Part shown: positions 13,552-22,279 of the stretch, piece after piece
Layout of the letters: each line of letters begins with the position of its first letter
How positions within the stretch are numbered: position 1 is the first letter of the stretch
From: UBA9554 sp038205135
GTDB taxonomy: Bacteria > Pseudomonadota > Alphaproteobacteria > Rhodobacterales > Rhodobacteraceae
Assembly: GCA_038205135.1 (NCBI GenBank)
Contig: JBBRCF010000045.1
Location: 1 to 25,076 of the forward strand
Direction of reading: 5' to 3'
DNA: 25,076 nt
Program-made: the position numbers and the translations under genes
The notes under the pieces: model-generated
Seen by the model: the letters and a program-made list of their open reading frames with translations, nothing else
Told to the model about the DNA's origin: nothing
The model's database searches: none

Positions 13552-14715
13552 ATGACCGCGAACTTTGCTTGTGTGCCGGGCGACAGCCGGGGCCGGCTTT
13601 ACCCCGAAGAGGAAAGCATCTTCCGGTCCGCGTTCCAGCGCGACCGCGACCGGATTATCCACGCCTCGTCGTTTCGCCGGCTGAAACACAAGACGCAGGT
13701 GTTCATCGAACACGAGGGCGATTATTTCCGCACCCGCCTGACCCATTCGCTGGAGGTGGCGCAGGTCGCGCGCACGTTGGCGGGCACGCTGGGGCTTAAC
13801 CCCGATCTGACCGAAACCGTGGCGCTGGCGCATGACCTGGGTCATCCGCCCTTTGGCCATACCGGCGAAGACGCGCTGCAGGCCCTGATGACGCCCTATG
13901 GCGGGTTCGACCACAACGCACAGGCGATCCGCATCGTCACCGCGCTGGAACGGCATTATGCCGAATGGGACGGGTTGAACCTGACCTGGGAAACCCTTGA
14001 AGGCATTGCGAAACACAACGGTCCGGTCATCGGGGACATCCCGTGGGCGCTGGCGGATTACCAGCGCCGCCACGATCTGGAACTGCACACCCACGCCAGC
14101 GCCGAGGCACAGGCCGCCGCCCTGTCCGATGACATCGCGTACAACAACCACGATCTGCACGACGGGCTGCGGGCGGAACTGTTTTCCACCGATGAACTGG
14201 CGGAACTGCCGATCCTGCACGACTGTTTCGCGGCCGTGGACCGCAAATACCCCGGGCTGAACTACTATCGTCGCCGCCACGAGGCGCTGCGGCGGTTCTT
14301 CGGCATTCTGGTCGAGGATGTGATCGCCGTCAGCCGCGCCAATCTGGCCGCGCTGGACCCGCAGACGCCCGCCGACATCCGCGGTGCGGGGCGGATGATG
14401 GTGCAGTTTTCGCCGGGATTGTGGGCTGATCTGAAGGTGATCCGCGGCTTTATGTTCCGCCGGATGTACCGCGCCCCGTCGGTGCTGGAAATGCGTGAAC
14501 ATGTGACGCAGGTGGTGCATGACCTGTTTCCGCTGCTGATGGCCAACCCGGCCCTGTTGCCGAAACAATGGCGCAAGGACGTGGCCGAGGCGCAGGATGA
14601 AACCACATTGGCCCGCATCGTCTGCGATTACATCTCCGGTATGACCGACCGGTTTGCCCTGCAGGAACATGCACGCCTGTTCCCGGCCGCCGCCCGTGCG
14701 GTGCGGGGCACCTGA
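13552..14715 (+). CDS. dgt: dGTP triphosphohydrolase-like HD-domain protein
   Basis: A 387-residue member of the dNTP triphosphohydrolase family, which cleaves dNTPs to the nucleoside and triphosphate and so limits dNTP pools. The N-terminus has the family block SAFQRDRDRIIHASSFRRL. The HD metal site is seen as H65 in RLTHSLEVAQVARTL and H94-D95 in ALAHDLGHPPFGHTGE. The length is that of the shorter bacterial type (about 380-400 residues) rather than E. coli Dgt (about 500). It starts at ATG 13552, diverges from erpA, and precedes the SDR-like gene and argS. Confidence 0.92.
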   Translation: MTANFACVPGDSRGRLYPEEESIFRSAFQRDRDRIIHASSFRRLKHKTQVFIEHEGDYFRTRLTHSLEVAQVARTLAGTLGLNPDLTETVALAHDLGHPPFGHTGEDALQALMTPYGGFDHNAQAIRIVTALERHYAEWDGLNLTWETLEGIAKHNGPVIGDIPWALADYQRRHDLELHTHASAEAQAAALSDDIAYNNHDLHDGLRAELFSTDELAELPILHDCFAAVDRKYPGLNYYRRRHEALRRFFGILVEDVIAVSRANLAALDPQTPADIRGAGRMMVQFSPGLWADLKVIRGFMFRRMYRAPSVLEMREHVTQVVHDLFPLLMANPALLPKQWRKDVAEAQDETTLARIVCDYISGMTDRFALQEHARLFPAAARAVRGT

Positions 14716-14743
14716 TCACCCGCAGCAATCATCTCCTGCGGTC

Positions 14744-14763
14744 GGGTGTTCCTGTTGACACCC
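14744..14763 (+). other. Inverted repeat downstream of dgt
   Basis: GGGTGT (14744-14749) and ACACCC (14758-14763) can form a 6-bp stem around an 8-base loop 29 bp after the dgt stop. No T-run follows, so termination would be weak. TTGACA at 14755-14760 within it is a possible -35 for the next gene, but the hexamer 17 bp further on (GCTACC) is only a fair -10. Confidence 0.3.
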
Positions 14764-14834
14764 CATGGGGGCAGGATGCTACCGGTGCGGGGCAAGGCGG
14801 GTTGACAGGTGATTTTGGGGTAAGGGTGGTCCGC

Positions 14835-15440
14835 GTGGCGGATATCGGTGCAGTATTGTCCGAAAGGACCGTGTTGATCGCCGGGGCGGCCTGCGCCACG
14901 GGCTGCGCCCTGACGGCCATTCTGGCCCGCCACGGGGCAACGGTGATCGCGCTGGATCGCGACATGACGCCGTTGCTGCCCACGGCCATCGCCTTTCCCG
15001 AACAGGTTGAATTGCTGAAACTGGATATGCGCGATACCCGCCATGCGCAGGTGATCGGCGCAATTTGGGCCGACGAACAGCTGCATGGATTTGTGTCACT
15101 GCTGGCATTGGCGGCCGCCGATGATCTTTTGCTGTCATGCCGGATGCCGGTCGCCTTGGCATCGGCCTTTGCGCCGGGACTGCGGGCGGGGCAGGGGACC
15201 GCGCTGCTGGTCTGGCCCGAGCGCGGCCACGGTCCCGCAGACGCCGCCTATCGTGCGGGCGCCGACGCGCTGATCGACGCGCTGGACCGCGAACCCTGGG
15301 CGCCGCCCGGCGGGGTCCACATGGCGGAATTGACCGGCCCCGCCGATGTGGACAGCATCGCGGCCATTCTGGCCCTGCTGATGCGTCCGCTGGCGGCACG
15401 GGTGCGCGGCGGCCGGTTCCGGCTGGTGCATGCCGGTTGA
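14835..15440 (+). CDS. Degenerate Rossmann-fold (SDR-like) protein
   Basis: A protein of about 201 residues resembling a shrunken short-chain dehydrogenase. The opening strand-turn-helix RTVLIAGAACATGCALTAIL with G17 and G23, followed by an acidic end to the second strand (VIALDRD) and a later LDMRD, is the NAD(P)-binding layout. The SDR catalytic residues are not kept: there is no NNAG, the Ser is absent from the fifth strand (ALLVWPERG), and the expected YxxxK reads YRAGA (Y139, Lys replaced by Ala). The C-terminal part still has an SDR-like end (VRGGRFRLVHAG). It is therefore probably not a normal dehydrogenase. Start uncertain: GTG 14835 has AAGGG 8 bp before it; GTG 14826 and TTG 14802 are in frame. 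It sits between dgt and argS. Confidence 0.65.
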   Translation: MADIGAVLSERTVLIAGAACATGCALTAILARHGATVIALDRDMTPLLPTAIAFPEQVELLKLDMRDTRHAQVIGAIWADEQLHGFVSLLALAAADDLLLSCRMPVALASAFAPGLRAGQGTALLVWPERGHGPADAAYRAGADALIDALDREPWAPPGGVHMAELTGPADVDSIAAILALLMRPLAARVRGGRFRLVHAG

Positions 15441-15480
15441 CCCGGACGGCCTGAACCAAAGGCTTAGCGACGCGCCGTGA

Positions 15481-15508
15481 TTGACGTGCCCGCCACAGGT
15501 GCTAAACC
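15481..15508 (+). promoter_or_regulatory. Candidate argS promoter
   Basis: TTGACG (15481-15486), a 16-bp spacer and TAAACC (15503-15508, within GCTAAACC) lie about 27 bp before the argS ATG. The pattern TTGAC...GCTAAACC is of the type seen for housekeeping promoters in Rhodobacteraceae. A very similar layout precedes the tRNA-Pro in this window. Confidence 0.4.
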
Positions 15509-15534
15509 GCCGATCAGCCGAAAGGATGCCGTTT

Positions 15535-17280
15535 ATGAACCTTTTTCAGGACCTGCGCACGCTGGTGATCGCGGAACTGGCCGCGATGGCCGATGCGGGC
15601 GAACTTCCCCCGGGGCTGGATACGTCGGGCGTTGCAATGGAACCGCCGCGCGACCCGCTGCATGGCCATATGGCCACCAATGCCGCGATGGTGCTGGCAA
15701 AGCCCGCTGGCATGCCGCCGCGCCGGATCGCCGATGCGCTGGCCGTACGCCTGATGCGCGATCCACGCGTCGCCGTAGCCGAGGTTGCCGGGCCGGGATT
15801 TCTGAACATCACCCTGCAAACCGTTGTCTGGCAACAGATGATCGGCGCCGTGCTGCACAAGGGCACTATGTTCGGCCGGTCCACGCTGGGGCAGGGGCGG
15901 CGGATGAATGTCGAATATGTTTCGGCCAACCCCACCGGGCCTCTGCATGTCGGGCATACCCGCGGCGCGGTATTCGGTGATGCGCTGGCGGCGGTGCTGG
16001 AATTTGCCGGCTGGGACGTCACGCGTGAATATTACATCAACGACGGCGGCGCGCAGGTCGATGTGCTGGCGCGGTCGGCCTATGAACGCTATCGCGAGGC
16101 CTGCGGCCATGCCCCCGAAATCGCCGAGGGGCTGTATCCCGGCGATTATCTGGTGCCCGTGGGCGAAGCGCTGAAGACGCAGTTCGGCGACAGCCTGCTG
16201 GACCGGCCCGAGGCCGATTGGCTGGACACCGTGCGCGACATCGCCACCGCGATGATGATGGACATGATCCGCGAAGATCTGGCCTTGCTTGGCGTCAAGA
16301 TGGACGTGTTCTACAGCGAAAAATCGCTGTACGGCACCGGGCGGATCGAAGCGGCGATTGCGGCGCTGGATGCCAAGGGCCTGATCTATCGCGGCATACT
16401 GGAACCGCCAAAGGGCAAGCTGCCCGAAGATTGGGAACCCCGCGAACAGGTGCTGTTCCGGTCCACTGCGCATGGCGACGATGTGGACCGCCCGATCATG
16501 AAATCCGATGGCGCCTGGACTTATTTCGCGCCCGATATCGCCTATCATTACGACAAGGTGACACGCGGGTTCGACGCGCTGATCGACGTGTTCGGGGCCG
16601 ATCACGGCGGCTATGTGAAACGGATGAAGGCCGCGGTTTCGGCGTTGTCGGATGGCCGGGTGCCATTGGATATCCAGCTGTGCCAGCTGGTCAAACTGAT
16701 GAAAAACGGCGAAGAATTCAAGATGTCGAAACGTTCCGGCAACTTTGTCACGCTGCGCGATGTGGTGGGCGAAGTCGGCGCCAGCGTCACGCGGTTTGTC
16801 ATGCTGACGCGTAAAAACGATGCGCCGCTGGAATTCGATTTCGCCCGCGTGCTGGAACAATCCAAGGAAAACCCGGTCTTTTACGTGCAGTACGCCCATG
16901 CTCGGGTCCATTCCGTGCTGCGCCGCGCGCGCGAAGCCGGGGTGGACGTGAGCGATACAGCGCTTGCGGGGGCAGACCTGTCGCGGCTGGACCATGCGGC
17001 GGAATTGAAACTGGCGCGTCAGATCGGCGAGTGGCCGCGACTGCTGGAAATCGCCGCGCGCACGCATGAACCGCACCGGATCGCATTCTATCTGTATGAA
17101 TTGGCGTCGGATTTCCATTCGTTGTGGAACCGGGGCAATGATGAACCCGCGCTGCGTTTTCTGCAAGAGGGCGATCCTGCAACAAGTCAGTCCAAAATTG
17201 CGCTGATCCGGGCTACCGCGGTTGTCATTTCGACCGGCCTCGGTATTTTAGGCGTCGAGCCATTGGACGAGTTGCGCTGA
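15535..17280 (+). CDS. argS: Arginyl-tRNA synthetase
   Basis: A 581-residue class I aminoacyl-tRNA synthetase that charges tRNA-Arg in the cytoplasm. The N-terminal Add-1 type domain covers about residues 1-110. The HIGH signature reads HVGH at 138-141 in ANPTGPLHVGHTRG, and the second signature KMSKR is present at 396-400, in FKMSKRSGNFVTLRDV. The C-terminal DALR anticodon-binding domain ends in ALIRATAVVISTGLGILGV. ATG 15535 is chosen because AAAGGA lies 8 bp before it and MNLFQDLR is the usual N-terminus; an extension to 15481 is not needed. Length agrees with the family. Confidence 0.97.
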   Translation: MNLFQDLRTLVIAELAAMADAGELPPGLDTSGVAMEPPRDPLHGHMATNAAMVLAKPAGMPPRRIADALAVRLMRDPRVAVAEVAGPGFLNITLQTVVWQQMIGAVLHKGTMFGRSTLGQGRRMNVEYVSANPTGPLHVGHTRGAVFGDALAAVLEFAGWDVTREYYINDGGAQVDVLARSAYERYREACGHAPEIAEGLYPGDYLVPVGEALKTQFGDSLLDRPEADWLDTVRDIATAMMMDMIREDLALLGVKMDVFYSEKSLYGTGRIEAAIAALDAKGLIYRGILEPPKGKLPEDWEPREQVLFRSTAHGDDVDRPIMKSDGAWTYFAPDIAYHYDKVTRGFDALIDVFGADHGGYVKRMKAAVSALSDGRVPLDIQLCQLVKLMKNGEEFKMSKRSGNFVTLRDVVGEVGASVTRFVMLTRKNDAPLEFDFARVLEQSKENPVFYVQYAHARVHSVLRRAREAGVDVSDTALAGADLSRLDHAAELKLARQIGEWPRLLEIAARTHEPHRIAFYLYELASDFHSLWNRGNDEPALRFLQEGDPATSQSKIALIRATAVVISTGLGILGVEPLDELR

Positions 17281-17346
17281 ACGACAACCGCCGCGGCCTT
17301 GAACGAGCAGAGCGATCCGACACGGCATGTATCGTGCGGACAAGTC

Positions 17347-18354
17347 ATGAGGCGATATATGGCGATCTACCAGCAAACGGGCGCAGTGCCCGAGCAATCC
17401 GGCTTGATGGCGGCAAAACGGACCCTGCGTGATGGCACGACGGTACTCGGTGCGGTTCTGTCGCTGGGGTTGCTGCTGGGCGGCGGCATCTGGTCGGTCA
17501 AGTTGATCATTCGTGATGTGTCGGGCGTGCCGATCGTGCGGGCGATGACCGGCCCGGTACGCGAACTGCCCGCCGACCCCGGCGGCACGGCGATGGACAA
17601 CATGGGCCTGTCGGTCAATACAATCGCCGCCGAAGGCATCGCGGCCCCCACGCCGGATGCGCTGACGCTGGCCCCGGCTCCGGTCGAATTGACCGAAGAG
17701 GACGCCACTGTTGCCGCCCTGATGCAGGGAAAAGCTTCACCGGCAACCGTCATCAACGCCTCCGTCGCGGCGATGGTTGCCGAATTGACGCGGGGATCGG
17801 CGCCGCTGGACGTGCAAGGCCCGGCGGACCTGCGTCTCGTCGATCCGTCCGCCGCTCCGGCGCTGCAGGCAGCGCCGCTGACCGAGGTCGCAGCGCTGGA
17901 CTCTGAAACCGACATTGATCCGCAACCCCTCGACGGGGCGCGGGTTGCCCCGCTGGACGATGTTGCGCAATCCTTGCGGCCGCGCGAACGTCCGCAACGT
18001 CTGGGCTGGGATGCCGCGCCGGCGGACAATGCCGCCGTCGCGGCCGCCATCGAGGCGGTCATCTTCGCCGCCCTCGATACGATCGACCCCGAAAACCTGC
18101 CATCCGGCACCCGTCTGGCGCAACTGGGGGCGTTCGAATCGCCCGAGATCGCGGCGCGCGAATGGGACCGGCTGGGCCAGCGGTTCGGCGATTATCTCGA
18201 CGGCAAATCCCGCGTCATCCAGGAGGCGCAATCGGGCGGGCGGACATTCTTCCGGCTGCGCGCGCATGGCTTTGACGATCTGGACGCGGCGCGCCGGTTC
18301 TGTGCCGCGTTGCAGGCGGAACGCGCGGAATGCATCCCGGTCGTCACGCGGTGA
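17347..18354 (+). CDS. SPOR-domain membrane protein
   Basis: A protein of about 335 residues. A cytoplasmic N-terminus is followed by one membrane helix (about 32-55, VLGAVLSLGLLLGGGIWSV). A long Ala/Pro/Asp-rich periplasmic linker, probably disordered, leads to a C-terminal SPOR domain (about 255-335; it includes RLAQLGAFESPEIAAREW and GRTFFRLRAHGF). SPOR domains bind denuded peptidoglycan at the division septum. The next gene, nagZ, recycles peptidoglycan and overlaps this stop by four bases, consistent with a cell-wall function. Start uncertain: ATG 17347 is chosen; ATG 17359, with GAGGCG before it, is also possible, and TTG 17299 is less likely. Confidence 0.85.
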   Translation: MRRYMAIYQQTGAVPEQSGLMAAKRTLRDGTTVLGAVLSLGLLLGGGIWSVKLIIRDVSGVPIVRAMTGPVRELPADPGGTAMDNMGLSVNTIAAEGIAAPTPDALTLAPAPVELTEEDATVAALMQGKASPATVINASVAAMVAELTRGSAPLDVQGPADLRLVDPSAAPALQAAPLTEVAALDSETDIDPQPLDGARVAPLDDVAQSLRPRERPQRLGWDAAPADNAAVAAAIEAVIFAALDTIDPENLPSGTRLAQLGAFESPEIAAREWDRLGQRFGDYLDGKSRVIQEAQSGGRTFFRLRAHGFDDLDAARRFCAALQAERAECIPVVTR

Positions 18355-19367
18355 CCTTTGGGGCGACCATCCTTGACGCCGAGGGGCTGCGCCTGACACC
18401 CGCCGAAAAGCGGCTGTTCGCGCAGGCGGACCCTTTCGGTTTCATCCTGTTTGCCCGCAACATCGCCACCGCCGATCAGGTGCGGGCGCTGTGCGCCGAC
18501 ATGCGCGATGCGGTCGGGCGTGCGGCCCCGATCCTGACCGATCAGGAAGGCGGCCGTGTGCAACGCCTCCGCCCGCCTCTGGGCCGCGACTGGAACGCGC
18601 CGCTGGATTTCGTCACCGCGGCCGGGGATCAGGCCGAAACGGCGATGCGCCTGCGTTATCAGATCATCGCGGCTGAACTGCGGGATCTGGGCATCGATGG
18701 CAACTGCGCGCCGCTGGTGGATGTCGCCGGACCGGACACTCACCCGTTCCTGCGCAACCGCTGTTATGGCACCGATCCCGCCACTGTCGCCCGTATGGGC
18801 CGTGCGGTGGCGGACGGGCTATTGGCGGGCGGGGTGCTGCCGGTGGTGAAACACATCCCCGGCCATGGCCGCGCCACCGCCGACAGCCACCATGACCTGC
18901 CCCGCGTTGACACCGACCGCCGCACGCTCAGTGTGACGGATTACGCCCCGTTCGCGGCGCTGGCCGACCTGCCGATGGCGATGACGGCGCATGTGGTCTA
19001 CTCGGCGGTCGATGATCGCCCGGCCACATTGTCGCCGCCGGTGATCGCGGCGATCCGGCACGAAATGGGTTTTGACGGCCTATTGATGACGGATGACTTG
19101 TCGATGAAGGCGCTGGCGGGCACCTTGCCCGACCTGACGCGAGCGGCGCTGGACGCGGGCTGCGATGTGGCCCTGCTGTGCAACGCCACGCTGGCCGAAC
19201 GCACCGCCGTCGCCGCAGCCGCGGGCCGCATGACCCCTACCGCGCAGGCGCGAGCCACAGCCGCGCTGGCCGCGCGCCAGCCGGCCCGGGATGTTGACAT
19301 CGACGCGCTTGCGGCGCAGCTTTCTGCGGTACTGCAAGGGCGGGGGCAACATTCGGGCGATGTCTGA
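18351..19367 (+). CDS. nagZ: Beta-N-acetylhexosaminidase (glycoside hydrolase family 3)
   Basis: A 338-residue cytoplasmic GH3 enzyme that removes N-acetylglucosamine from anhydro-muropeptides during peptidoglycan recycling. Family motifs: DPFGFILFARNI, LTDQEGGRVQRLRPP, KHIPGHGRATADSHHDLP (from K167) carrying the mobile-loop Asp-His pair typical of NagZ (D178, H180), and the nucleophile Asp in LLMTDDLSMKAL (D248). GTG 18351 is preferred because VTFGATILDAEGLRLTP matches how the family begins and it forms a GTGA overlap with the SPOR gene; an in-frame ATG at 18330 is the alternative. The scpA start lies inside its last codons. Confidence 0.94.
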   Translation: MTFGATILDAEGLRLTPAEKRLFAQADPFGFILFARNIATADQVRALCADMRDAVGRAAPILTDQEGGRVQRLRPPLGRDWNAPLDFVTAAGDQAETAMRLRYQIIAAELRDLGIDGNCAPLVDVAGPDTHPFLRNRCYGTDPATVARMGRAVADGLLAGGVLPVVKHIPGHGRATADSHHDLPRVDTDRRTLSVTDYAPFAALADLPMAMTAHVVYSAVDDRPATLSPPVIAAIRHEMGFDGLLMTDDLSMKALAGTLPDLTRAALDAGCDVALLCNATLAERTAVAAAAGRMTPTAQARATAALAARQPARDVDIDALAAQLSAVLQGRGQHSGDV

Positions 19368-20154
19368 CGCGTTTGAAGAAGACCGCCCGGTGCGGGTCGC
19401 GGACCGGCTGGAAGCCGAAGCGCTGATCGTGGATGTGGACGGCTTCGAAGGTCCGCTGGACCTGTTGCTGACGCTTGGCCGCACGCAAAAGGTGGACCTG
19501 CGCCGCATTTCCATCCTGCAGCTGGCACAGCAATATCTGGTGTTTGTCGAACAGGCCCGCGCGCTGCGGCTGGAACTGGCGGCAGATTATCTGGTGATGG
19601 CGGCCTGGCTTGCCTATCTGAAATCTCGGCTGCTGTTGCCACCGGACCCAACCCGGGACGGCCCTTCGGGCGAGGATCTTGCAGCGCATCTGGCGTTTCA
19701 ACTGGAACGGCTGGCGGCGATCCGCGAAGTCGCGGCACGCCTGATGGCGCGCGACCGGCTTGGGCAGGATTTCTTTGCGCGCGGTCTGCCCGAAGACGTC
19801 AAGCGCCACCGCCGGGTGCAATTCAGCGCCACGCTCATGGACCTGTTGCACGCCTATGCCCGCATCCGCACCCGCGACGAATTTCGTCCTTTTGTGATGG
19901 ACCGCAACGCGATCCTGACCATGGAAGAGGCGCTGGAACGCATGCGGGGACTGATCGGTCATGCCGGCGACTGGACCGATATTCTGGCGTATCTGCCCGA
20001 AGGCTGGCGCGCCGATCCGGTCCGCCGCCGGTCAGCCACCGCAGCCACCTTTGCGGCCTCGCTGGAACTGGCCAAGGCCGGACGGGTCGAATTGCGCCAG
20101 TCCGATACCTTTGCGCCCATCCAGTTGCGCCGGCGCGAGGGCCGGGATGGCTGA
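19360..20154 (+). CDS. scpA: Segregation and condensation protein A (kleisin)
   Basis: A 264-residue kleisin subunit of the SMC-ScpAB condensin, which compacts and helps separate chromosomes. The N-terminal signature FEGPLDLLLTLGRTQKVDLRRISILQLAQQY (residues about 28-58), followed by ADYLVMAAWLAYLKSRLLLP, is characteristic. ATG 19360 (MSDAFEEDRP) overlaps the nagZ stop by 8 bp, so a longer in-frame reading to 19291 is rejected. Its own stop overlaps scpB by 8 bp. Overlaps across nagZ-scpA-scpB indicate one operon with coupled translation. Confidence 0.95.
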   Translation: MSDAFEEDRPVRVADRLEAEALIVDVDGFEGPLDLLLTLGRTQKVDLRRISILQLAQQYLVFVEQARALRLELAADYLVMAAWLAYLKSRLLLPPDPTRDGPSGEDLAAHLAFQLERLAAIREVAARLMARDRLGQDFFARGLPEDVKRHRRVQFSATLMDLLHAYARIRTRDEFRPFVMDRNAILTMEEALERMRGLIGHAGDWTDILAYLPEGWRADPVRRRSATAATFAASLELAKAGRVELRQSDTFAPIQLRRREGRDG

Positions 20155-20812
20155 CACCCCCGACACCGAAGGGCCGCGTGAAACCCTGTTCGCTGCCCCG
20201 CCGATGGGCGATCAGGAACGCATGGTCGAGGCGATGCTGTTTGCCAGCACCGCCCCGCTGAGCGTTGCCGAAATGGCCGCACGGATGCCGCATGGCTGCG
20301 ACCCCGCCGAGGCGCTGGCGCATCTGCGCCGCCGCTATGACGGGCGCGGCGTGCATCTGGTGCGGGTCGGCGATGCCTGGGCGATGCGCACCGCGCCGGA
20401 TCTGGGATTTCTGATGCATGATGCGGTGGTGGAAACCCGCAAACTGTCGCGCGCCGCGATCGAAACGCTGGCGATCATCGCCTATCACCAACCGGTGACG
20501 CGGGCCGAGATCGAGGAAATCCGTGGCGTATCCGCCAGCCGGGGAACCCTTGACCAGTTGATCGAACTTGGCTGGGTGCGGCTGGGGCGGCGCAAACTGA
20601 CGCCGGGCCGGCCGGTGACATTCGTGGTCACCCCGGCGTTTCTGGACCATTTCGGGTTGGAATCGGCGCGCGATCTGCCGGGCGTCGCGGAATTGCGGGC
20701 GGCGGGGCTGCTGGACAACCGGCCCCCGCCCGGCATGGGGCCAAGGCTGGGTGACGCCGATGAGGATGACGGCGACACACCGCAAGGCCAAAGCGAACTT
20801 TTTGAGGATTGA
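20147..20812 (+). CDS. scpB: Segregation and condensation protein B
   Basis: A 221-residue winged-helix protein that dimerises and binds the middle of ScpA in the condensin complex. The conserved core is seen: MVEAMLFASTAPLSV near the start, then LSRAAIETLAIIAYHQPVTRAEIEEIRG, which is the family hallmark, followed by GWVRLGRRKLTPGRPVTFVVTPAFLDHFGL. The C-terminus ends in an acidic tail (GDADEDDGDTPQGQSELFED). ATG 20147 follows GAGGG and overlaps scpA by 8 bp. In many relatives tat genes come next; here a small basic protein with its own promoter follows. Confidence 0.94.
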   Translation: MADTPDTEGPRETLFAAPPMGDQERMVEAMLFASTAPLSVAEMAARMPHGCDPAEALAHLRRRYDGRGVHLVRVGDAWAMRTAPDLGFLMHDAVVETRKLSRAAIETLAIIAYHQPVTRAEIEEIRGVSASRGTLDQLIELGWVRLGRRKLTPGRPVTFVVTPAFLDHFGLESARDLPGVAELRAAGLLDNRPPPGMGPRLGDADEDDGDTPQGQSELFED

Positions 20813-20823
20813 AGCGGGCCTGC

Positions 20824-20852
20824 CATGAAATCCGCCGGATTTCATGCTATGT
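20824..20852 (+). promoter_or_regulatory. Candidate operator-promoter: 11-1-11 inverted repeat abutting a -10 box
   Basis: Left arm CATGAAATCCG (20824-20834), centre C, right arm CGGATTTCATG (20836-20846): a perfect inverted repeat. CTATGT (20847-20852) begins at the next base and matches the -10 box of this group's promoters. The repeat fills the -35/spacer region, and the -35 position (20824-20829, CATGAA) is poor, as expected of a promoter needing an activator or blocked by a repressor. The gene starts 27 bp after the -10 box. Confidence 0.55.
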
Positions 20853-20878
20853 TCAGCCCAACTGCGAGGGATTATGCC

Positions 20879-21136
20879 ATGAACTTCGACCAGATCATCA
20901 ACATGATCCTCAGGCGCCTGCTGGGCCGGGCGATCAACGGCGGCATAAATGCGGGGATTAACGCGGTCTCAAAAGGCGGCAAATCTCGCGGCGGCAACGT
21001 CGGTCAACCCGGTTCCAGCGGGCAGGGCCGGTCCGGGATCACCGACGACGACGCGATCCTAGCCCAGCAGAACAAGGACTCGGTGCGCAAGGCCCGTCAG
21101 GCGGTACGGATGGCGCGGCGGATTGGTAAGCTCTGA
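20879..21136 (+). CDS. Small basic protein of unknown function (85 aa)
   Basis: Starts MNFDQIINMILRRLLGRAIN, an amphipathic helix-like segment, then NGGINAGINAVSKGGKSRGG, a Gly/Ser-rich flexible middle, and ends in a basic helix with KDSVRKARQAVRMARRIGKL. GAGGG lies 8 bp before ATG 20879; an in-frame ATG at 20825 lies inside the inverted repeat and upstream of the predicted transcript start, so it is rejected. I do not recognise the family. The ends suggest membrane-surface or nucleic-acid contact, but there is no direct evidence. It is 66 bp after scpB and probably separately controlled. Confidence 0.72.
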   Translation: MNFDQIINMILRRLLGRAINGGINAGINAVSKGGKSRGGNVGQPGSSGQGRSGITDDDAILAQQNKDSVRKARQAVRMARRIGKL

Positions 21137-21194
21137 CACCGCGCCATGAGTTGATTGGCCCTGCCGCGCCCGGCCACGGAGCTGCAAACAGCGT

Positions 21195-22256
21195 TCACAT
21201 CCGGAAATGTTTCGACAGTTTCAGGCCCTGACCCTGATAGTTCGACGCGATATCAACACCATACAGCGTGGTGGGCACCGCGGACATGCGTTCATAGACC
21301 AGCCGCCCGACGATCTGGCCATGTTCCAGCACGAACGGGGCTTCGTGGCAACGCACCTCCAGCACCCCGCGCGCGGGCAGCCCATGCCCGAACCCGGGAT
21401 CAAAAAACCCCGCGTAATGCACCCTGAATTCACCGACCATCGCCAGATAGGGCGCCATTTCGGCGGCATAGGCCGGCGGGATCGCCACCGCCTCGCGGCT
21501 GACCAGAATGTAGAACGCGCCGGGGTCCAGGATGATGCGGCCTTGATCGGTGTGCACCTCTTCCCAATAATCGGCCGGCGCGTAATGCGCGATGCGGTCC
21601 AGATCGATCACGCCGGTGTGGGGTTTCGCGCGATAGCCGACCAGCGTGCCGGTCGCGGGTCGCAGATCGACCGAAAACCCCAACCCGTCGCTGATCACGG
21701 CAGGGCCATCGACCAGCGGCGACGCGGCATGCAGCGCGGTCAGGTCGGCATCCGACACGACTGATTGTCCATCCCGCAACCGGATCTGGTTCAGACGCAT
21801 ACCGGGCCGAACCAGCACGGAAAACGACCGCGGGCAGATCTCGGCATATAGGGGGCCGGTGTATCCGGCGGGGATGCGGTCAAATTCGACACCGCCATCG
21901 GTGATGGTGCGGGTCAGCAGGTCCAGTCGCCCGGTCGAGGATTTGGCATTCGCCACCGCCGATACGCCGGACGGCAGCGCCAGTCGTTCCATCAACGGCA
22001 CGACATAAACGCAGTTCTTTTCCAGAACCGCGCCAGGGGTCAGGTCCATCCGGTGCATTTCGAATTCCGCCAGCCGGTCGGCCACAGACCGGCCACGCCC
22101 CGCCAGAAACGAGGCCCGAACCCGATGGGCAACCGAACCCAGCCGCAGATCAAGGCTTGCCGGTTGCACCTGTCCAGGCAGCAGGCCAGCATCGCTGCTG
22201 ATGACGCCCGTTTCGAACAAATCGGCCAATTGTTGGCAGGGAAGAACACCGGTCAT
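21195..22256 (-). CDS. dcd: dCTP deaminase, long two-domain form
   Basis: A 353-residue 2'-deoxycytidine 5'-triphosphate deaminase, converting dCTP to dUTP for dTMP synthesis. The first half has the trimeric dUTPase/Dcd fold motifs: PASLDLRLGSVAHRV near the start, and VANAKSSTGRLDLLTRTITDGG, the substrate-binding Ser-Ser-Thr-Gly-Arg segment. The second half repeats the fold in weaker form (AEMAPYLAMVGEFRVHYAGFFDPGFG). E. coli Dcd is about 193 residues; this double-length form is usual in alphaproteobacteria. ATG 22256 lacks a good Shine-Dalgarno sequence; a small palindrome GTTGC-T-GCAAC lies directly before it. It is 48 bp downstream of tRNA-Pro on the same strand and may be read with it. 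Confidence 0.9.
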   Translation of the reverse strand: MTGVLPCQQLADLFETGVISSDAGLLPGQVQPASLDLRLGSVAHRVRASFLAGRGRSVADRLAEFEMHRMDLTPGAVLEKNCVYVVPLMERLALPSGVSAVANAKSSTGRLDLLTRTITDGGVEFDRIPAGYTGPLYAEICPRSFSVLVRPGMRLNQIRLRDGQSVVSDADLTALHAASPLVDGPAVISDGLGFSVDLRPATGTLVGYRAKPHTGVIDLDRIAHYAPADYWEEVHTDQGRIILDPGAFYILVSREAVAIPPAYAAEMAPYLAMVGEFRVHYAGFFDPGFGHGLPARGVLEVRCHEAPFVLEHGQIVGRLVYERMSAVPTTLYGVDIASNYQGQGLKLSKHFRM

Positions 22257-22279
22257 GTTGCTGCAACCGTCGCAGTGAA

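Noticed and set aside
21137..21194. Terminator between the small basic protein gene and dcd
   Set aside because: The convergent gap is GC-rich, but no stem with a T-run could be found on either strand.
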